64,000 bases of DNA from Mytilus californianus. Its lineage: Eukaryota; Mollusca; Bivalvia; Mytilida; Mytilidae. This document shows, one piece after another, positions 34,431-46,110 of this stretch. Below the pieces are notes generated by a model. That model made no database searches and was not told the origin of the DNA. It worked only from the letters and a program-made list of their open reading frames with translations. The stretch spans positions 103,296,140 through 103,360,139 of the forward strand of contig NW_026262712.1 of NCBI RefSeq assembly GCF_021869535.1. Reading direction: 5' to 3'. The stretch's first letter is position 1, and every line of letters starts with the position of its first letter. A program made the translations under genes and the position numbers.

Positions 34431-35929
34431 CACAACTTTCATTTTTCACAATTGTATAGATATTTTAGAATAAAATAACTCCCTTTTAACCATATTTATT
34501 CTTAATGTACATGTACTATCTTTAGGTTAATATGCCAATGTCCAACAAATGATTAACAGATGATCTACTAAAATAGTGCTCTTTTTTCTAAATGCCTTAA
34601 AATGTTATGTGGCACATCTTCATTGAAATTTTAATGCAAAATCATGGCAAATTAAATTTGAAATAAAAGTAGTTCATATGCATTTACATTTCTGTTTCTA
34701 TTAAGCAACATTACTTGTAACATTTAGCTGAAGTAAACATCAATATCAAAACTGCTTTGTTTTGTAAGAGGTTGCCTTCTTTTACAAAAGGTAATTGATG
34801 ATGATTGGTAGATTTTTGTTGTGACACCCACACAGTAATTTCGTCCTTGATACTTATAGCTATAACTAATGTATTGTTGATGGGGATTGCCAGTTTTCCT
34901 GCCTAAGGTTGGTCGTTCCTTGGGCACTCCGTGAGCCTAAACCAATAAAAACTGATTGCCGCTAAATACTTTAGTAACCAATAGTGCTGAACCGAAAATT
35001 GCGTCAAACATCAACAATTCATCAAGCATCTTTATATTACAATGTATGTATATGTTAACTATTCAGGGAGTGTATGTACTGTTATTGCGAATTGCTAGAA
35101 TTTCCATCTAAAAAGTTAATGTAAGTAAATATAATTGAGAAAGTCTCAATTTATCTACAAGAATTACGTAATTCGATCGGATTAAATACCTTGACCATGC
35201 ATAAAAAAAATTTCAATGGCTAGCTTATAATAATTTTCACTTCCTCAGTCAATGCAAGATGCAGTATAAGCAACCAAGAAAACATATAAATATTGAAACA
35301 TTGAAATATCAAAGTTTCGCTCCAAAACTTTCCACTAAAAGCATGACTGACCTGTGTATTCTTTTTTGCACTTTTAAAATTTGTGTTTTTCAACCTAATA
35401 TCGACTACATACAAATTGTTTAAACAAAGAACAGCTGAAGATTCAGGCGTTTGCCGTTCAACTGATCTGTTTGCAGATGGCGGTATTTTGGGCAACTGCA
35501 TGGCTGTTATAGTTGGCTGTTTAATTAACAAGAAGCGTAATTGCAGTACCGGTAATCTAATTGTGTCAAAAACATCCTTAGCACTAAATAAAGTATGTTA
35601 TTTGGTTTAATGGTGAATAACAGTTGAATCACAGACAAAAATTTTGGTTTTGGTTACTATTAACGTCTGTTCTAACAGATTTCCATATGTCCATACAAAA
35701 TATTATTATTCAGAAGACAGAATATGCAAAAATGCTGACATCTTGTAAAATTAGAAATTGTATGTCCTTGACCTTTCGTTGTGATTTGACGGAAACTGCA
35801 CCATACGAATTTTTGACGACCAGGCAAAAAAGATAGTACAGATGTTGTGCTTTCGAATGGTATATGATTCAGCCGTATGTTAGGTGGGTGCATTAAAAAT
35901 AAAATTTTATGGTTAATGTCACTCGTCTA

Positions 35930-36643
35930 ATATGGTGTAATGTAAATGACTTAGTTGTAAATATTGACAAGTCAACAATTGTTCATTCAAGAACACAATC
36001 TGTGACACAAAAAAAGTTTTGAATTTATGTTGAACGTAAATCAGTTAGATACTGTATCAAAATATATGTATCTTGTTTATTATTAAATGAGTTTTTGGAT
36101 TATAATGAGATGGCGAAAATTGTAGCTAAATCAGCCATCAGATCATTAGGCTTACTTATTGCTAAATGCAAATTGTGGTTTTGAGTATTCTACTTTTACT
36201 AAGCTTTTCGACACTCTTGTTATGTCGGTTTTTGAATATGATGCTGCAATATGGGGAAGTAAAGAATACACTTGCATCAATGCTGTAAAAAATAGGGCAA
36301 TACGGTTTTTTATGGGTGTTGGAAAGGACACACCTTATCTGGCCCTATATGATGATATGGGTTGGATGCCATATATTGTAAAACAGTGGACATGTATTTC
36401 TAGAACATGGTGTAGATTTACAAAATGTGTAATAACAGAATGAACAAAAAAAAATTATGTGGGCAAATAATATATATGTAATAATAGATTGAAAAATTGG
36501 AACTTCAGAGTACACACAAAGTTTAAAGAAGTTGATATGGAACATGTCTATAATACTGATTTAATTATTGGTAAACATGTTATAAAAAATATTGAGAATA
36601 TCCGTTTTAATAGATTTAAAGAACAATGGTATAATGATTAAAT
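35930..36643 (+). pseudogene. LINE ORF2, segment after the RT palm
   Basis: The frame resumes with 'WCNVNDLVVNIDKSTIVHSR', the usual continuation after motif C. A stop follows, then 'EMAKIVAKSAIRSLGLLIAK', then (36159-36443) 'FTKLFDTLVMSVFEYDAAIW', 'NRAIRFFMGVGKDTP' and ending 'VKQWTCISRTWCRF'. This matches the thumb/connection region of CR1-like LINEs. It continues degenerately to 'RFKEQWYND' and is broken at 36644 by the next insertion. Confidence 0.85.
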
Positions 36644-36651
36644 GTCAAACG

Positions 36652-37550
36652 GGCAAATTGCATATGCGCCAATTTTTACAAAATCCAATCTTTCATTTGC
36701 GCCACAAGACTATATTTCATTTGCGCCAAAAATTTTAATTACATTTGCGCCATTTTTCAGCTAACATATAACGGAAAAGTTTAAAATATTCATTGCTACA
36801 TCGTGAATAAGATTTTTTTTAAGTATTCCCCCTGGGTAACTAAGTTAGTTCATATTTATTTTTTAATATAAAACTGAGACTCACTTAGTTTTAAAATTAT
36901 ATAGTGTTCCCATGTTTGAGGTGTCAAGATGGACATTGTTAACTCTGAGTTTGTTTCTGTTTGTTTTCTCAGAATTGGATTGTTTCATATTTTTCATGTT
37001 GGACCGTGTATATCCGACTCTACGGAATGGGTTTTTGAAGGCCGTACGGTTGTCTATGATGGCTCTCATCCACTTTATTTGAACTTTGGTGGATAGTCGT
37101 CTAATTGGCAATCATACCACATCTTCTTATTTGTATATAGAGGAAATAAGTCTGTAATTTTTTATGACCACACATATAGGTTATCCAGTGTAAATGAGAA
37201 CATCCGAGCCGTTGCTTACAAGTCTGGCGTCAGAACAAACTTTTTGTTTTACTCCAGTGTATAGTGCTTTCTTTAAGTTTTTATGATCTCGTTAATTTAT
37301 AACAGAACTGTGTTTTAACATTATTAAGAAAAGTCTCTTATTAAGAACGTATCAGTATACAGTGCTTCATTATGGTTACGATCATGACTGATTTCGGAGG
37401 AATATGTTTTATTATGCAATCAAAAACTGTGTTTTAAAGTTATTATTAAAAGTCTCTTTTGAATAAAACGATTTTTTATACTATTTACCTGTTTACCTGT
37501 ATTATTGGCGCAAATGAAATGTTTTATTTTGGCGCAAAAGAAATGCACCG
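36652..37550. mobile_element. 0.9 kb TTGCGCCA-repeat element with 8 bp target duplication
   Basis: GTCAAACG occurs immediately before (36644-36651) and after (37551-37558). Inside each end are inverted clusters of ATTTGCGCCA: three to four at 36663-36760, and the reverse complement at 37505-37540. Removing the element with one GTCAAACG joins the LINE frame as 'MSNERSKLRTYRLFKK'. An 8 bp duplication is typical of hAT or related elements. No transposase is present. A mussel repeat (36935-37130) is nested inside. Confidence 0.82.
36935..37130 (+). repeat. nested mussel repeat module A, diverged
   Basis: Contains 'GGCCGTACGG' and 'TTGGCAATCATACCACATCT', shared with 58640-58990. It lies inside the 0.9 kb element, so it is the youngest layer here or was carried by that element. 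Confidence 0.65.
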
Positions 37551-37558
37551 GTCAAACG

Positions 37559-37985
37559 AGCGTAGCAAACTACGTACTTACAGACTGTTCAAAAAATAAT
37601 TTGTCGAAGAAAAGTATTTATTAAAAAACATACCTGGAAAACCTAGGAGTTCATTTGCAAAATTTAGAAGTGGTACTGCTCCTTTGAAAATTGAGACTGG
37701 AAGGTATGAAGGTCTTTTAGTTGAAAATATAATTTGTTTTAACAACACTTGTAATGAAAATCTTTTTAATTGAAAATTAAAAAAAAACATGTATGAATTA
37801 TTTCTTTATTTTTTCATATTGCTAATTTAAGTGTACATAATGTATATATACATTTTAGATAGTCTCTCATAACTCTTTTTAGAGTGGCTCTTGTATGTTT
37901 TATGATTATGTTTTATTGACTATTTGTATGTTTTATAAAATGAAAAGGTGAGACTTAAATAAAATATTGTCTTGTCTCGTCTATA
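37559..37985 (+). pseudogene. LINE ORF2 C-terminal segment and 3' UTR
   Basis: The frame continues across the insertion: 'LRTYRLFKK', then 'SSFAKFRSGTAPLKIETGRY' and 'EGLLVENIICF'. The cysteine-rich end expected next is missing or scrambled, so a deletion probably removed it. The 3' UTR ends at the AATAAA signal and TTGTC-type tail. Confidence 0.8.
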
Positions 37986-37999
37986 TACATGTGTGTTAT

Positions 38000-38385
38000 T
38001 TCAGTGGTTAATTATTAAGTTATATGAAAAGTCATCGATATTAAATGTAATCAGATTCTTAAGCTGTATGGGCCAACTATACCAATAACTATTTCAATAT
38101 TTTTAAAATCTACAAAAGGATCAAAAGACATGTACAATGTTTTAAAAGATAAAACAACAAATATCACATCACAGGAAAAATAGTCCTCAATCCTAAATAG
38201 ACACAACATTCTCTAGAATAAGTGTATAGAATGCAATTTTACATATCTAAAAATTAAACATTACAGTGGCTCAAATACAGAATCCCTCACAGAATATTGT
38301 CCAAACTAAAGTACTTGGCGTATGGGAAGATATATACAAAAGTGCAAATTGAACTACCACTTAACTTAGACATAGTTTTTATTTG
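38000..38385. other. AT-rich stretch, nothing recognised
   Basis: No gene or repeat could be supported between the LINE tail and the next tandem repeat. Confidence 0.55.
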
Positions 38386-39050
38386 GGATATTAGAAAAAC
38401 CTAAAAACAAGAGTGCACACGGTGAAATATCTCGCCTGCTTTACTAACCATTGATTGTATGTTGAAAGATAAAGGTTTTATTAAACGTATCACATTATCT
38501 TCAAAAAAATCTAAATATCAATGGCAATGAGGTCAATGTCAGATAAATCCTGTCAAAAAGACATGTACACCTTACAATTATTCAATATACCAAATATAGT
38601 TGACCTATAATTGCTTATGGTAATTAAAGATCAGACTAAAACGCAAAACAACTTAACATTGACCAATGAACTATGAAATTGAGGTCAAGGTCAGATTATA
38701 CCTGCCAGACAGACATATACTCCTTACAATCATTTCATACACCAAATATAGTTGAACTACCACTTATAGTATTTAAAAAAAAGACCAAAACACAAAAACT
38801 TTACATTGACCAATGAACCATGAGAATGTGGTTAAGGTTTGGATGATACCTGCAAGACAGACATGTACACCTTACAATCATTCCATACACTAAATAAAGT
38901 TGACCTATTGCTAATATAGTACTTGAAAAAACAGACTAAAACACTAACACTTAACACTGACCAATGAGCCATGAAAATGAGGTCAAGATCAGATGAAAAC
39001 TGCCAGACTCACAATCATTCCATACACCACATATAGTTGAAAATGCAAAG
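38385..39050 (+). repeat. ~150 bp tandem repeat (ATGAGGTCAAGGTCAGAT family)
   Basis: About four units with 'CATTGACCAATGAACCATGA', 'GAGGTCAAGGTCAGAT', 'CAGACAGACATGTACACCTT' and 'CACCAAATATAGTTGACCTA'. The landmarks are spaced 145-155 bp apart. This family is widespread in bivalves. It contains AGGTCA half-sites, but each unit has only one or two. Confidence 0.85.
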
Positions 39051-39224
39051 CGGACAAGTAAATATTGTAGCTTTAAAAAAATCATACTTTATACAAATAA
39101 AGCATGGCAAAGAGCGTACTCCTGCTCCTGCTGGACCCGCTGGCTCCAAATAACAGAATAATTATACAAGTAAACTTAGTAGTAATAAAAATATCCTCCC
39201 AATCCAGACTGCCAGGGATTTAGT

Positions 39225-39795
39225 AAATTTAGTAAAGGTTTTACTGTAATTAGATCTTTTAATATTGTTGTTATAGGTATTAATATTGATATTGTTTTCA
39301 GTAAATTAAAATCAAATTAAATCTTATTTGTATATACATATGCATATTTATGGCTCTACAATCTGTCGATACCTGTATCTTGGCATTGCACAAGAGCATG
39401 TTTCTCTAACTGTCCATGACGTCTTTACACTAAATCCATTGGATGTTAGATGTGAACTGATTGATGTTTTAGTCTTTGATGCATGATTTTTTTATTAGTT
39501 GTTATTGGCTTTGAACTAGCTGTCAGTAACTGCGAGCATTCTCAGATCTGTGCTTATAGTGTCTTTTTGTTGTGGGGATGTATAAGTACCTTGCCACGTC
39601 CACTCTGTTTTTGTTACTTGTTTTTGTGCTTTGTACCGATCTGATGAGTTAAGCCCTTTTCAACTGATTTTTATAGTTTGTTCATATGCTGTACTCTTAA
39701 ACCACTGTCCTAGGTTAGGGGTAGGGTTAGGCGCCCTCTAACATGTTTAACCCGGCCACATTGTGTATGTGCCTGTCCCAACCCCCCCAATTTTT
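39225..39795 (+). mobile_element. 3' end of RT retroelement (copy 1)
   Basis: Matches 57960-58720. First come the last ~25 codons of the RT reading frame (translation ends 'INIDIVFSKLKSN' before a stop at about 39340). A ~400 bp 3' region follows with 'TATCTTGGCATTGCACAAG', 'CTTTGAACTAGCTGTCAGTA' and 'GCCACGTCCACTCTG', and then the 'AACATGTTTAACCCGGCCAC' tail. The RT itself is absent (5' truncation). Confidence 0.75.
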
Positions 39796-39855
39796 TACGT
39801 ATTCTTGCTATCATCGTTTTTCTCGAGCGTTTGATTTAACGATAAAAGTATTGTA

Positions 39856-40576
39856 TTGTCATGTTGTAAAAATGCATGAAATTGTGAATATTAGCATTTT
39901 CATCTTTTTATGTCGTGTTTGGTATCAAAAGTCATTATTTCTTATGAGTAATTAAGTTTCAATATTTTTATTACGGAAGAAGTGCATTTTGTTAGGGAAA
40001 CAAGATTTTGAACTATTTTCCAAATAATTTCATAAAAGACATTTATAAGCCGTTTTAGCCTTACTTGGAAATATTTATGGATTAAGATTAAGATTATGTC
40101 GTGAGAATACTTTTTGACAACAACGGTCATCGATGTAATTTATTTGTCAACACCCAAACTGTATCTTAATTTAATCTGTTTTTGATATATTTCATTGTTT
40201 GGAAACTATTTGTTTAGAATTACCTTTTTCTATTTTCATTGGTCAAAACGTTTCTATGATTATGTTTTATAAAGGTTAATTTTGAAACGAAAAGGAAGAG
40301 GGGAGAAAAAAGAGAGAGAACCATGTGACGCATCGGTTCGTCCCGCTCTCGATCTGCAAGTAGCGGCGGGTTAATGTAGGTTGCCATGATTACTGTTTTG
40401 TAATATGTTTTATGAACTGACTGTATATATGTTGGATGGAAAAATAAAGTATATGAACGTTCAAGTATTCAGTCTCGTGTATTGATTAACAACAACTTTC
40501 CAGTATGGAACCTCTGCCATCTGAAATTGGACTAAGTTGGTTGGATTGTAAAACAATGTTATTTATCTCCGATGTT
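39856..40576 (+). repeat. LTR-like direct repeat, copy 1
   Basis: Starts TGTCATGTTGTAAAAATGC and is repeated at 41626 with ~90% identity by eye. It contains promoter-like pieces in order: ATTGGTC, then TTATAAAGG at about 40266, then a polyadenylation-like AATAAAGTATATGAACGTTC at about 40441. Just after, a frame starts ATGGAACCTCTGCC (about 40505), and its start is conserved in the other copy. TATA and AATAAA in one repeat suggest an LTR; a duplicated promoter plus first exon is the alternative. No pol or gag protein is readable nearby. Confidence 0.5.
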
Positions 40577-41625
40577 GGAGAATTTCTAGCATGTCAAATT
40601 TGTTTCCAGAAATCTGAATCACTTATTCAATATGGACATACCTTTTGACGAAGCGACCATAAACACGATCAACGAACAGCGACTTATGAAGAATATCGAA
40701 ACAACATGACATTCTTCGACCATGACTAGGAAGAACATAAGATTAACCGCTTGTGATTTATTTCTAAAGTGGATGTGGCCACTTGTATTCGCAGTATGGT
40801 GGATTTCTACCATGGATGTGATGTATTGTATGCCAGAGAAGACGGTTGGAATTCAATTGTGAAATGATATTCTATTTGAAATGACTGACACTTGTATTGA
40901 ACTTCAGTTTGAACTTATATTACATTTGCTTTCTAATTTACATTTTATTTTACACTTGCATATTTTATTGCTTTTGATTGAACGATTTCGTATCTAGTTG
41001 AAGTCCAATAGCAGGTCGATTGTTTCTTTTTCTTGATGTTTATAGTGATAAACGTAGTCTGTACAACTACAAAAAATTTTAAAGCTCAGTCAAAATCAAT
41101 ATAAATTTGTAAGCAACATAATTTTTTTATTTTAATTCATGAAGACGAGCGATTTAAAACGCATGATCACGCACCTTGTAGTCTACGAAAACAGAAAACT
41201 GGATATCGTTGGTGTTTGTCACAAAGCTAATTAAGGCAATTGACAGGTTATCCAAAGCTAAGGAAGGCATTCTGATAGCTTTGACCAAGATATTGTTCTA
41301 TTGAAAGTGCGAACGGTATTCTGTCCGGGTTGAAATTTTAAGGAAGTTATAGGGGGCCTGCGTTAGATGAATTTCGAACCTCAACGGACCAAAACCTAGC
41401 ATTAAATAGACGATGTTTTATTTTTGTAAATTACTTGGTTTTTACTTTCGTGTAAATGGTTCTCAATTACGTTTACGAAGAAGAGGTTCGTCCGCATGAT
41501 AGATTTTTTTTTCAAAATTAATATGCAAGATTATAAAAATTGAGAAAAGTCTATGTCAAATGTAGATATTGATGTCAAAATTTATACAGCTTCTGGGTCC
41601 GAAGCTAGAGGGATGTTGGGAGAGT
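40577..41625. other. sequence between the two LTR-like repeats
   Basis: 1.05 kb with no domain I can recognise. The frame that starts at about 40505 closes at about 40650. If the flanks are LTRs, this would be a strongly deleted internal region. Confidence 0.4.
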
Positions 41626-42380
41626 TGTCATGTTGTAAAAATGCGTGAAATTGTGAATTTTAGCATTTTCATCTTTTTATGTCGTGTTTGGTATCAATAG
41701 TCATTATTTCTTATGAGTAATTAAGTTTCAATATTTTTATTACGTAAGAAGTGAATTTTGTTCGGGAAACAAGATTTTGAACTATTTTCAAATAGTTTTA
41801 TAAGAGACATTTATTAGTCGTGTTCGCGTTACTAGGAAATATTTATGGATTAAGATTAAGATTATGTCGTGAGAATACTTTTTGACAACAATGGTCATCA
41901 ATGTAATTTATTTGTCAACACCCAAACTTTATGTAGAGTGAATAATGTCAATTAACACTAAGTCTTAATTTAATCTGCTTTTGATATATTTCATTGTTTG
42001 GAAATTTTTTGTTTAGAAGAACATTTTTCTATTTTCATTGGTCAAAACGTTTCTATAATCATGTTTTATAAAGGTTAATTTTGAAACCAGAAAGGAGAGA
42101 GAAAAAGCGAGAGAACCATGTGACGCATCGGTTCGCCCCGCTCTCGATCTATGAGCAGCGGCGGGTTAACTTAATGTATGTTGCCATGATTACTGAATTG
42201 TAAATATGCTTTATGAACTGTGATTGTATATATGTTGGATGGAAAAATAAAGTATGTGAACGTTCATGTATCCAGTCTCGTGTATTGATTTACAACAACT
42301 TTCCAGTATGGAACCTTTGTCATCTGAAACGGGCCTAAATCATTTGTTGGATTGTAAAACACTGCTAATTATCTATGATG
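41626..42380 (+). repeat. LTR-like direct repeat, copy 2
   Basis: Second copy, with a ~30 bp extra segment near 41935-41965. Similarity runs past the AATAAA signal and the conserved ATGGAACC start, then stops at about 42380. Because the homology includes the downstream start, the pair looks like a tandem of (repeat + internal start) rather than a plain LTR-internal-LTR element. Confidence 0.5.
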
Positions 42381-43600
42381 GAATGGATTTACCAAAAACG
42401 AAACACACAAACGAAACAAACACTGTTTATAATCAATTGTTTTAATTACGCCAAACAAGGATTTTCTAAACATGTCAGTATGACCGATGCCGCTGTATTC
42501 CAATTTTAAATAAATTCCAAAAATGAAATTTAAAAGAAGGGTCCAATCCTGTAAGCGCCTGTAAATCTTGTGGATTTCGGAAATTATGAGAAAGCACCTC
42601 AAAGAAGGGAATTACATTGTCTTACAATTAATTATTTTTACAACTTCACAACATTATTTTTCATGAAAACATTGTCAAATATATTTGTCTTACTAATATA
42701 CCAGAAGCTGTTCTTATAACGACATTCACCTTTAACATGTTAAAGATAAGATTTGCGTCATCAGTATAATAGTTGCGGTAATCTGGGTGACTGTTTGAAA
42801 ACAGGAGAACGGTTTTCAGCTTTCGTGTGTTCAACATTACTTTTATATCTTATATAAGTAAACTATTGTAAATAAAATACATAATAAAGTATTTTGAAAC
42901 ACTCTTACTTATTTTAATATAGGTGTTTTCATGTTTATTCGACTTAGGTTATTTAAATCTATAATTATTATAATGAATCTGAAATAACGATACCACAGGT
43001 ACCTATGAAGGTTTTACGGACCCTTTGTCTTGTTTTAATGGGTTCGTGCTCTAAACAAACTTTATAAAATAGCTTTCAGTATTATATTAAAGTGCGATCT
43101 TTGTTGGCTTTTGTAAGCGCGTGGAAACATTATAGAATTTTGAATTTTGAATGATCCTTCTCAGCTTTCGTACAATACACTATATATTAACAGGATACGA
43201 ATGATAAAATTAACAAATACGATAAGGGGGATAAACAGAAGATGATTCTTATGTCTTATACCTACAAATCGAACAAATAATAATTTTTATTACTTTATTT
43301 AACCTTTAATGGTTTAAACATTTAAAAAGCATGCATGAACAATTCCCGCTCAAATGTGTGAATCATGGTTAACATAGGCAACGTATTGGACGTAAGTGTA
43401 TTTTACACTATTTTTCTTTATTTTCAGATATTAAATGCGTGTTCTATTCGCGATATGCCTAAATTTTTTGAGATACCTTTGATTCGGAAGAGGATGCAAT
43501 TTTACCGGATAAAACATAGACTTTAAGTGTTATCGTGTGAATGTAATACATGCTCCATTTACGTTCGTTTGTACCTTTCGTCAAAATGTAAGAAAGCTCT
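42381..43600. other. AT-rich stretch, nothing recognised
   Basis: No convincing gene. A pyrimidine tract followed by CAG at about 43410-43430 looks like a splice acceptor, but no supporting coding sequence follows. Confidence 0.55.
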
Positions 43601-43604
43601 TATA

Positions 43605-43970
43605 CTCTATATGTGTGTTAGTAATAGCTACCTATCTATCCAGATAAGGAGTTTATAAATGTAAATAGAATTATGTAAATTAAACAAATGAAGTATTTAT
43701 CTCTCGAGGTAAATCGTGTTTTAACATATTCTAATATATGTCACTGGACTTACAAAATCAATCAATCAAATTCTTACCAGAATCAATCAAACGTGTATGC
43801 ATAACATCTGAAACTTTCATAATTTAATTATTATTAACCATCCATATCAATTTAAATAGATCTGAACCTTAATACTTTTAAAAAATCCTTCTCATACTTT
43901 CAGATTTTAATCTGATTCAGGACTTAAGACCTGCTACATTTTAGTGTAGGTGGTTTAAGATTTTTCTTTT
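43605..43970 (+). repeat. segmental duplication, copy 1
   Basis: Shared with 45615-46110. Landmarks: 'TATCCAGATAAGGAGTTTAT', 'AATTAAACAAATGAAGTAT', 'CACTGGACTTACAAAATCAA' and 'GAGACCTGCTACATTTNAGTGTAGGTGGT'-like sequence near the end. Both copies keep a CTTTCAG acceptor-like site about 50 bp before TGTAGGTGG, so this could be a duplicated 5' gene region. Confidence 0.7.
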
Positions 43971-44047
43971 ATCTTTTAATTTCTGTCTTTTTCTTTTTTT
44001 TAATGAACTACATTTTACCTATGGAGATTTTAAAAGCTATCAATTAC

Positions 44048-45588
44048 CAGGGGCGTAGCTACCCGGAGGCACGGCAGCACGTGCATCCACGTCGTTTTCA
44101 CACAAAAAAAAAAAAAAAAAAAAAGAGAGTGAGGGACAAAGTTAACATATAGGAATTGGTCTTTCTATGTATGCATTTTAAAAACTACATAAAGAATAAA
44201 AGCAAGAAGAATACACTTGCAGCGGAATTTTTAATTCATGTAAGACATGTATGTGTACGATAAATACATACAACTGATGTAAACTTAGAGGAACTTTTTA
44301 TATTACGGGCATTGTTTAGAAAATACCAGCCACCTAGTTGTCGGTACCACCACCATAACGTTTACTAGCTTTGAGTGCAAAAAAAAAAACCAACATAATC
44401 CCTTTGGGGTTAACAAAAAAACTTGAAAATTATTATGTTCCGCTTTGCCCAAAGCACACATCTTACTAGAACGAGGACTCTTCAACTCGTATTGATTCGG
44501 GAATAATGACTGTTATCCTGTGAACTAGTTCAAAATGGACTAAGTATGTAGGTCTTGACAACACGAATAGTTCATTTTCACATCACGTCAATGTATTCTC
44601 TTCCTGTGTGCGTGTAATATTTGCTACCGGACATTAATAACTATTCAATCAATCAATAGTTTCTGTATACTAGTAGATGAGAAATTGGAACTGCTGTTAT
44701 TATATAAAAGGTACACATTTTCCAGTACATGTATTACTTTTTTATTTATTTTACAAAAAAAAAAACATCTTGTATATAAATTCGATAATTCGAAGTCGTT
44801 TCTATATGGGCCGGCTATACGAATGGTTGATTGTAAAAGCATTCAAATAAATTGTTAATTCTAACTCGTTTTACTGGACTATTACATGTAGGTCATTCAA
44901 TTTCAAAAAGAATTTTCTGTCCGAGTCGGACACTGAACTGTTGATTCTTATTCGAAAGCTACACCAAACTTTTAATACACGTATCTTCACTGTTATCATC
45001 TAGATATTGCCACAAAACTGGTCGAATGCATATTAACAAACGCAGATCATGAAAAAGATCGTGATCAAAGTACCATTCCCTCTGAAAAAGTTCATTAATT
45101 TCAACTTCGAAAATTCCTAACTGCGTAAAATTAGAAATTCCCATCTCTCTCTTGTAGAGTTTACCCACAAAATTTTTGAACATCTAAATACATATGTTAA
45201 GCAAAATATTGGAGAATGTGTCCACCAAGCATTTGGTATCCAATGATGTTTATGTTACAGAAACTCCACATATAGTATTGTGTTTATGTTTATTGTTTGT
45301 TTTTTAAAATCTACTTTGCTCAATACAAATACTAGCATATGGAACAAATCTCCGGGATTTTAAAAGCTTTCAGTACAAAAAACGCAAACGACAGTATTAA
45401 GTCTTCATTCGACTCGAAGTTAAACAAATAGTTGATTAAAAAACCACAACAAAAATGTCCAAGTTTTATTTTGGTTGTGATTGTTTTGAAACGCTATGTA
45501 TGGACCTACTTGGGGCCTTAGGCGGCCCCCAGACCCCTCGCCCTTTAGTTTGTGATTCCACTTCATTAAGAAGGTAGCTACGCCCCTG
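44048..45588. mobile_element. hAT-like non-autonomous element (1.5 kb)
   Basis: Perfect 15 bp terminal inverted repeats CAGGGGCGTAGCTAC (44048-44062) and GTAGCTACGCCCCTG (45574-45588). ATTAC flanks both ends (44043-44047 and 45589-45593). The 'GGCCCCCAGACCCC' stretch just inside the right end is familiar from hAT elements of many animals. hAT duplications are normally 8 bp and only 5 match here, so either the other three have mutated or the superfamily differs. No transposase frame is readable. A poly-A/AG run lies at about 44103-44128. Confidence 0.78.
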
Positions 45589-45614
45589 ATTACGTTACGA
45601 TAATACTTTTATTA

Positions 45615-46110
45615 CTCTATATGTGTGTAATAGTAACCTATCTATCCAGATAAGGAGTTTATTAATGTAAACAGAATTATGTAAATTAAACAAATGAAGT
45701 ATCCATCCCTCAAGTTAAATCATGTTTAGACATGTTACGAACAATTCTAGTAGATTGATAGGAATAAAATATATTACGATCGGGAGTGAAACATGACATT
45801 TACCGAGTATTGTAATAATTGCCACTTGATTTACAACTCATGTTATGTAAATGGATAAAACACATAGTAATAGTTATCACTGGACTTGCAAAAATCAACC
45901 AATCAAATTATTCAACAGAATCGACCGTACGCGTGTGCAAGCATTTGCTACTAACATGATTTAATGATTGTTTATCATCCATATCAATTTTATATGATCG
46001 ATCGATCTTTACATCTATAGAACTGACAAATCTCTTTCACGCTTTCAGATTTGAGATATGATTTAGGACTTGAGACCTGCTACATTTCAGTGTAGGTGGT
46101 TTAATATCTC
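45615..46110 (+). repeat. segmental duplication, copy 2
   Basis: Second copy of 43605-43970, about 130 bp longer because of an insert near 45735-45860. The hAT-like element lies between the two copies and belongs to neither. Confidence 0.7.

Larger units (their letters stand above)
32289..35929. mobile_element. 3.6 kb element with ~190 bp TIRs inside the LINE
   Basis: The outer ends are TAGGCGAGTAACATT and, inverted, TAGACGAGTGACATT. The similarity continues inward for ~190 bp (32289-32490 against 35735-35929) with recognisable blocks such as CCCACCTAACATACGGCT, CATTCGAAA and GGTCGTCAA. The flanks are ATA on both sides (32286-32288 and 35930-35932); removal restores the LINE reading frame. 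A TA duplication with a shorter TIR is the alternative. No transposase was recognised. The interior carries mussel repeats at 33340-33540 and 34195-34400. Non-autonomous. Confidence 0.8.
31985..37985 (+). mobile_element. 5'-truncated LINE split by two DNA-element insertions
   Basis: ORF2 pieces occur in order at 31998-32288, 35930-36643 and 37559-37770, all on the plus strand. The 3' UTR ends at about 37985 with AATAAAATATTGTCTTGTC and a (TTGTC)n-like tail. A 3641 bp element (32289-35929) and an 899 bp element (36652-37550) separate the pieces. Deleting each with one copy of its target duplication gives a continuous frame across both joints. The LINE begins inside the RT domain, so it is 5'-truncated, and it carries stops and indels elsewhere. 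Confidence 0.85.

Noticed and set aside
39856..42380. Complete LTR retrotransposon
   Set aside because: TATA and AATAAA suit an LTR, but homology continues past the expected LTR end, no convincing primer-binding site or gag/pol was found, and the interior is 1 kb. Kept only as LTR-like repeats.
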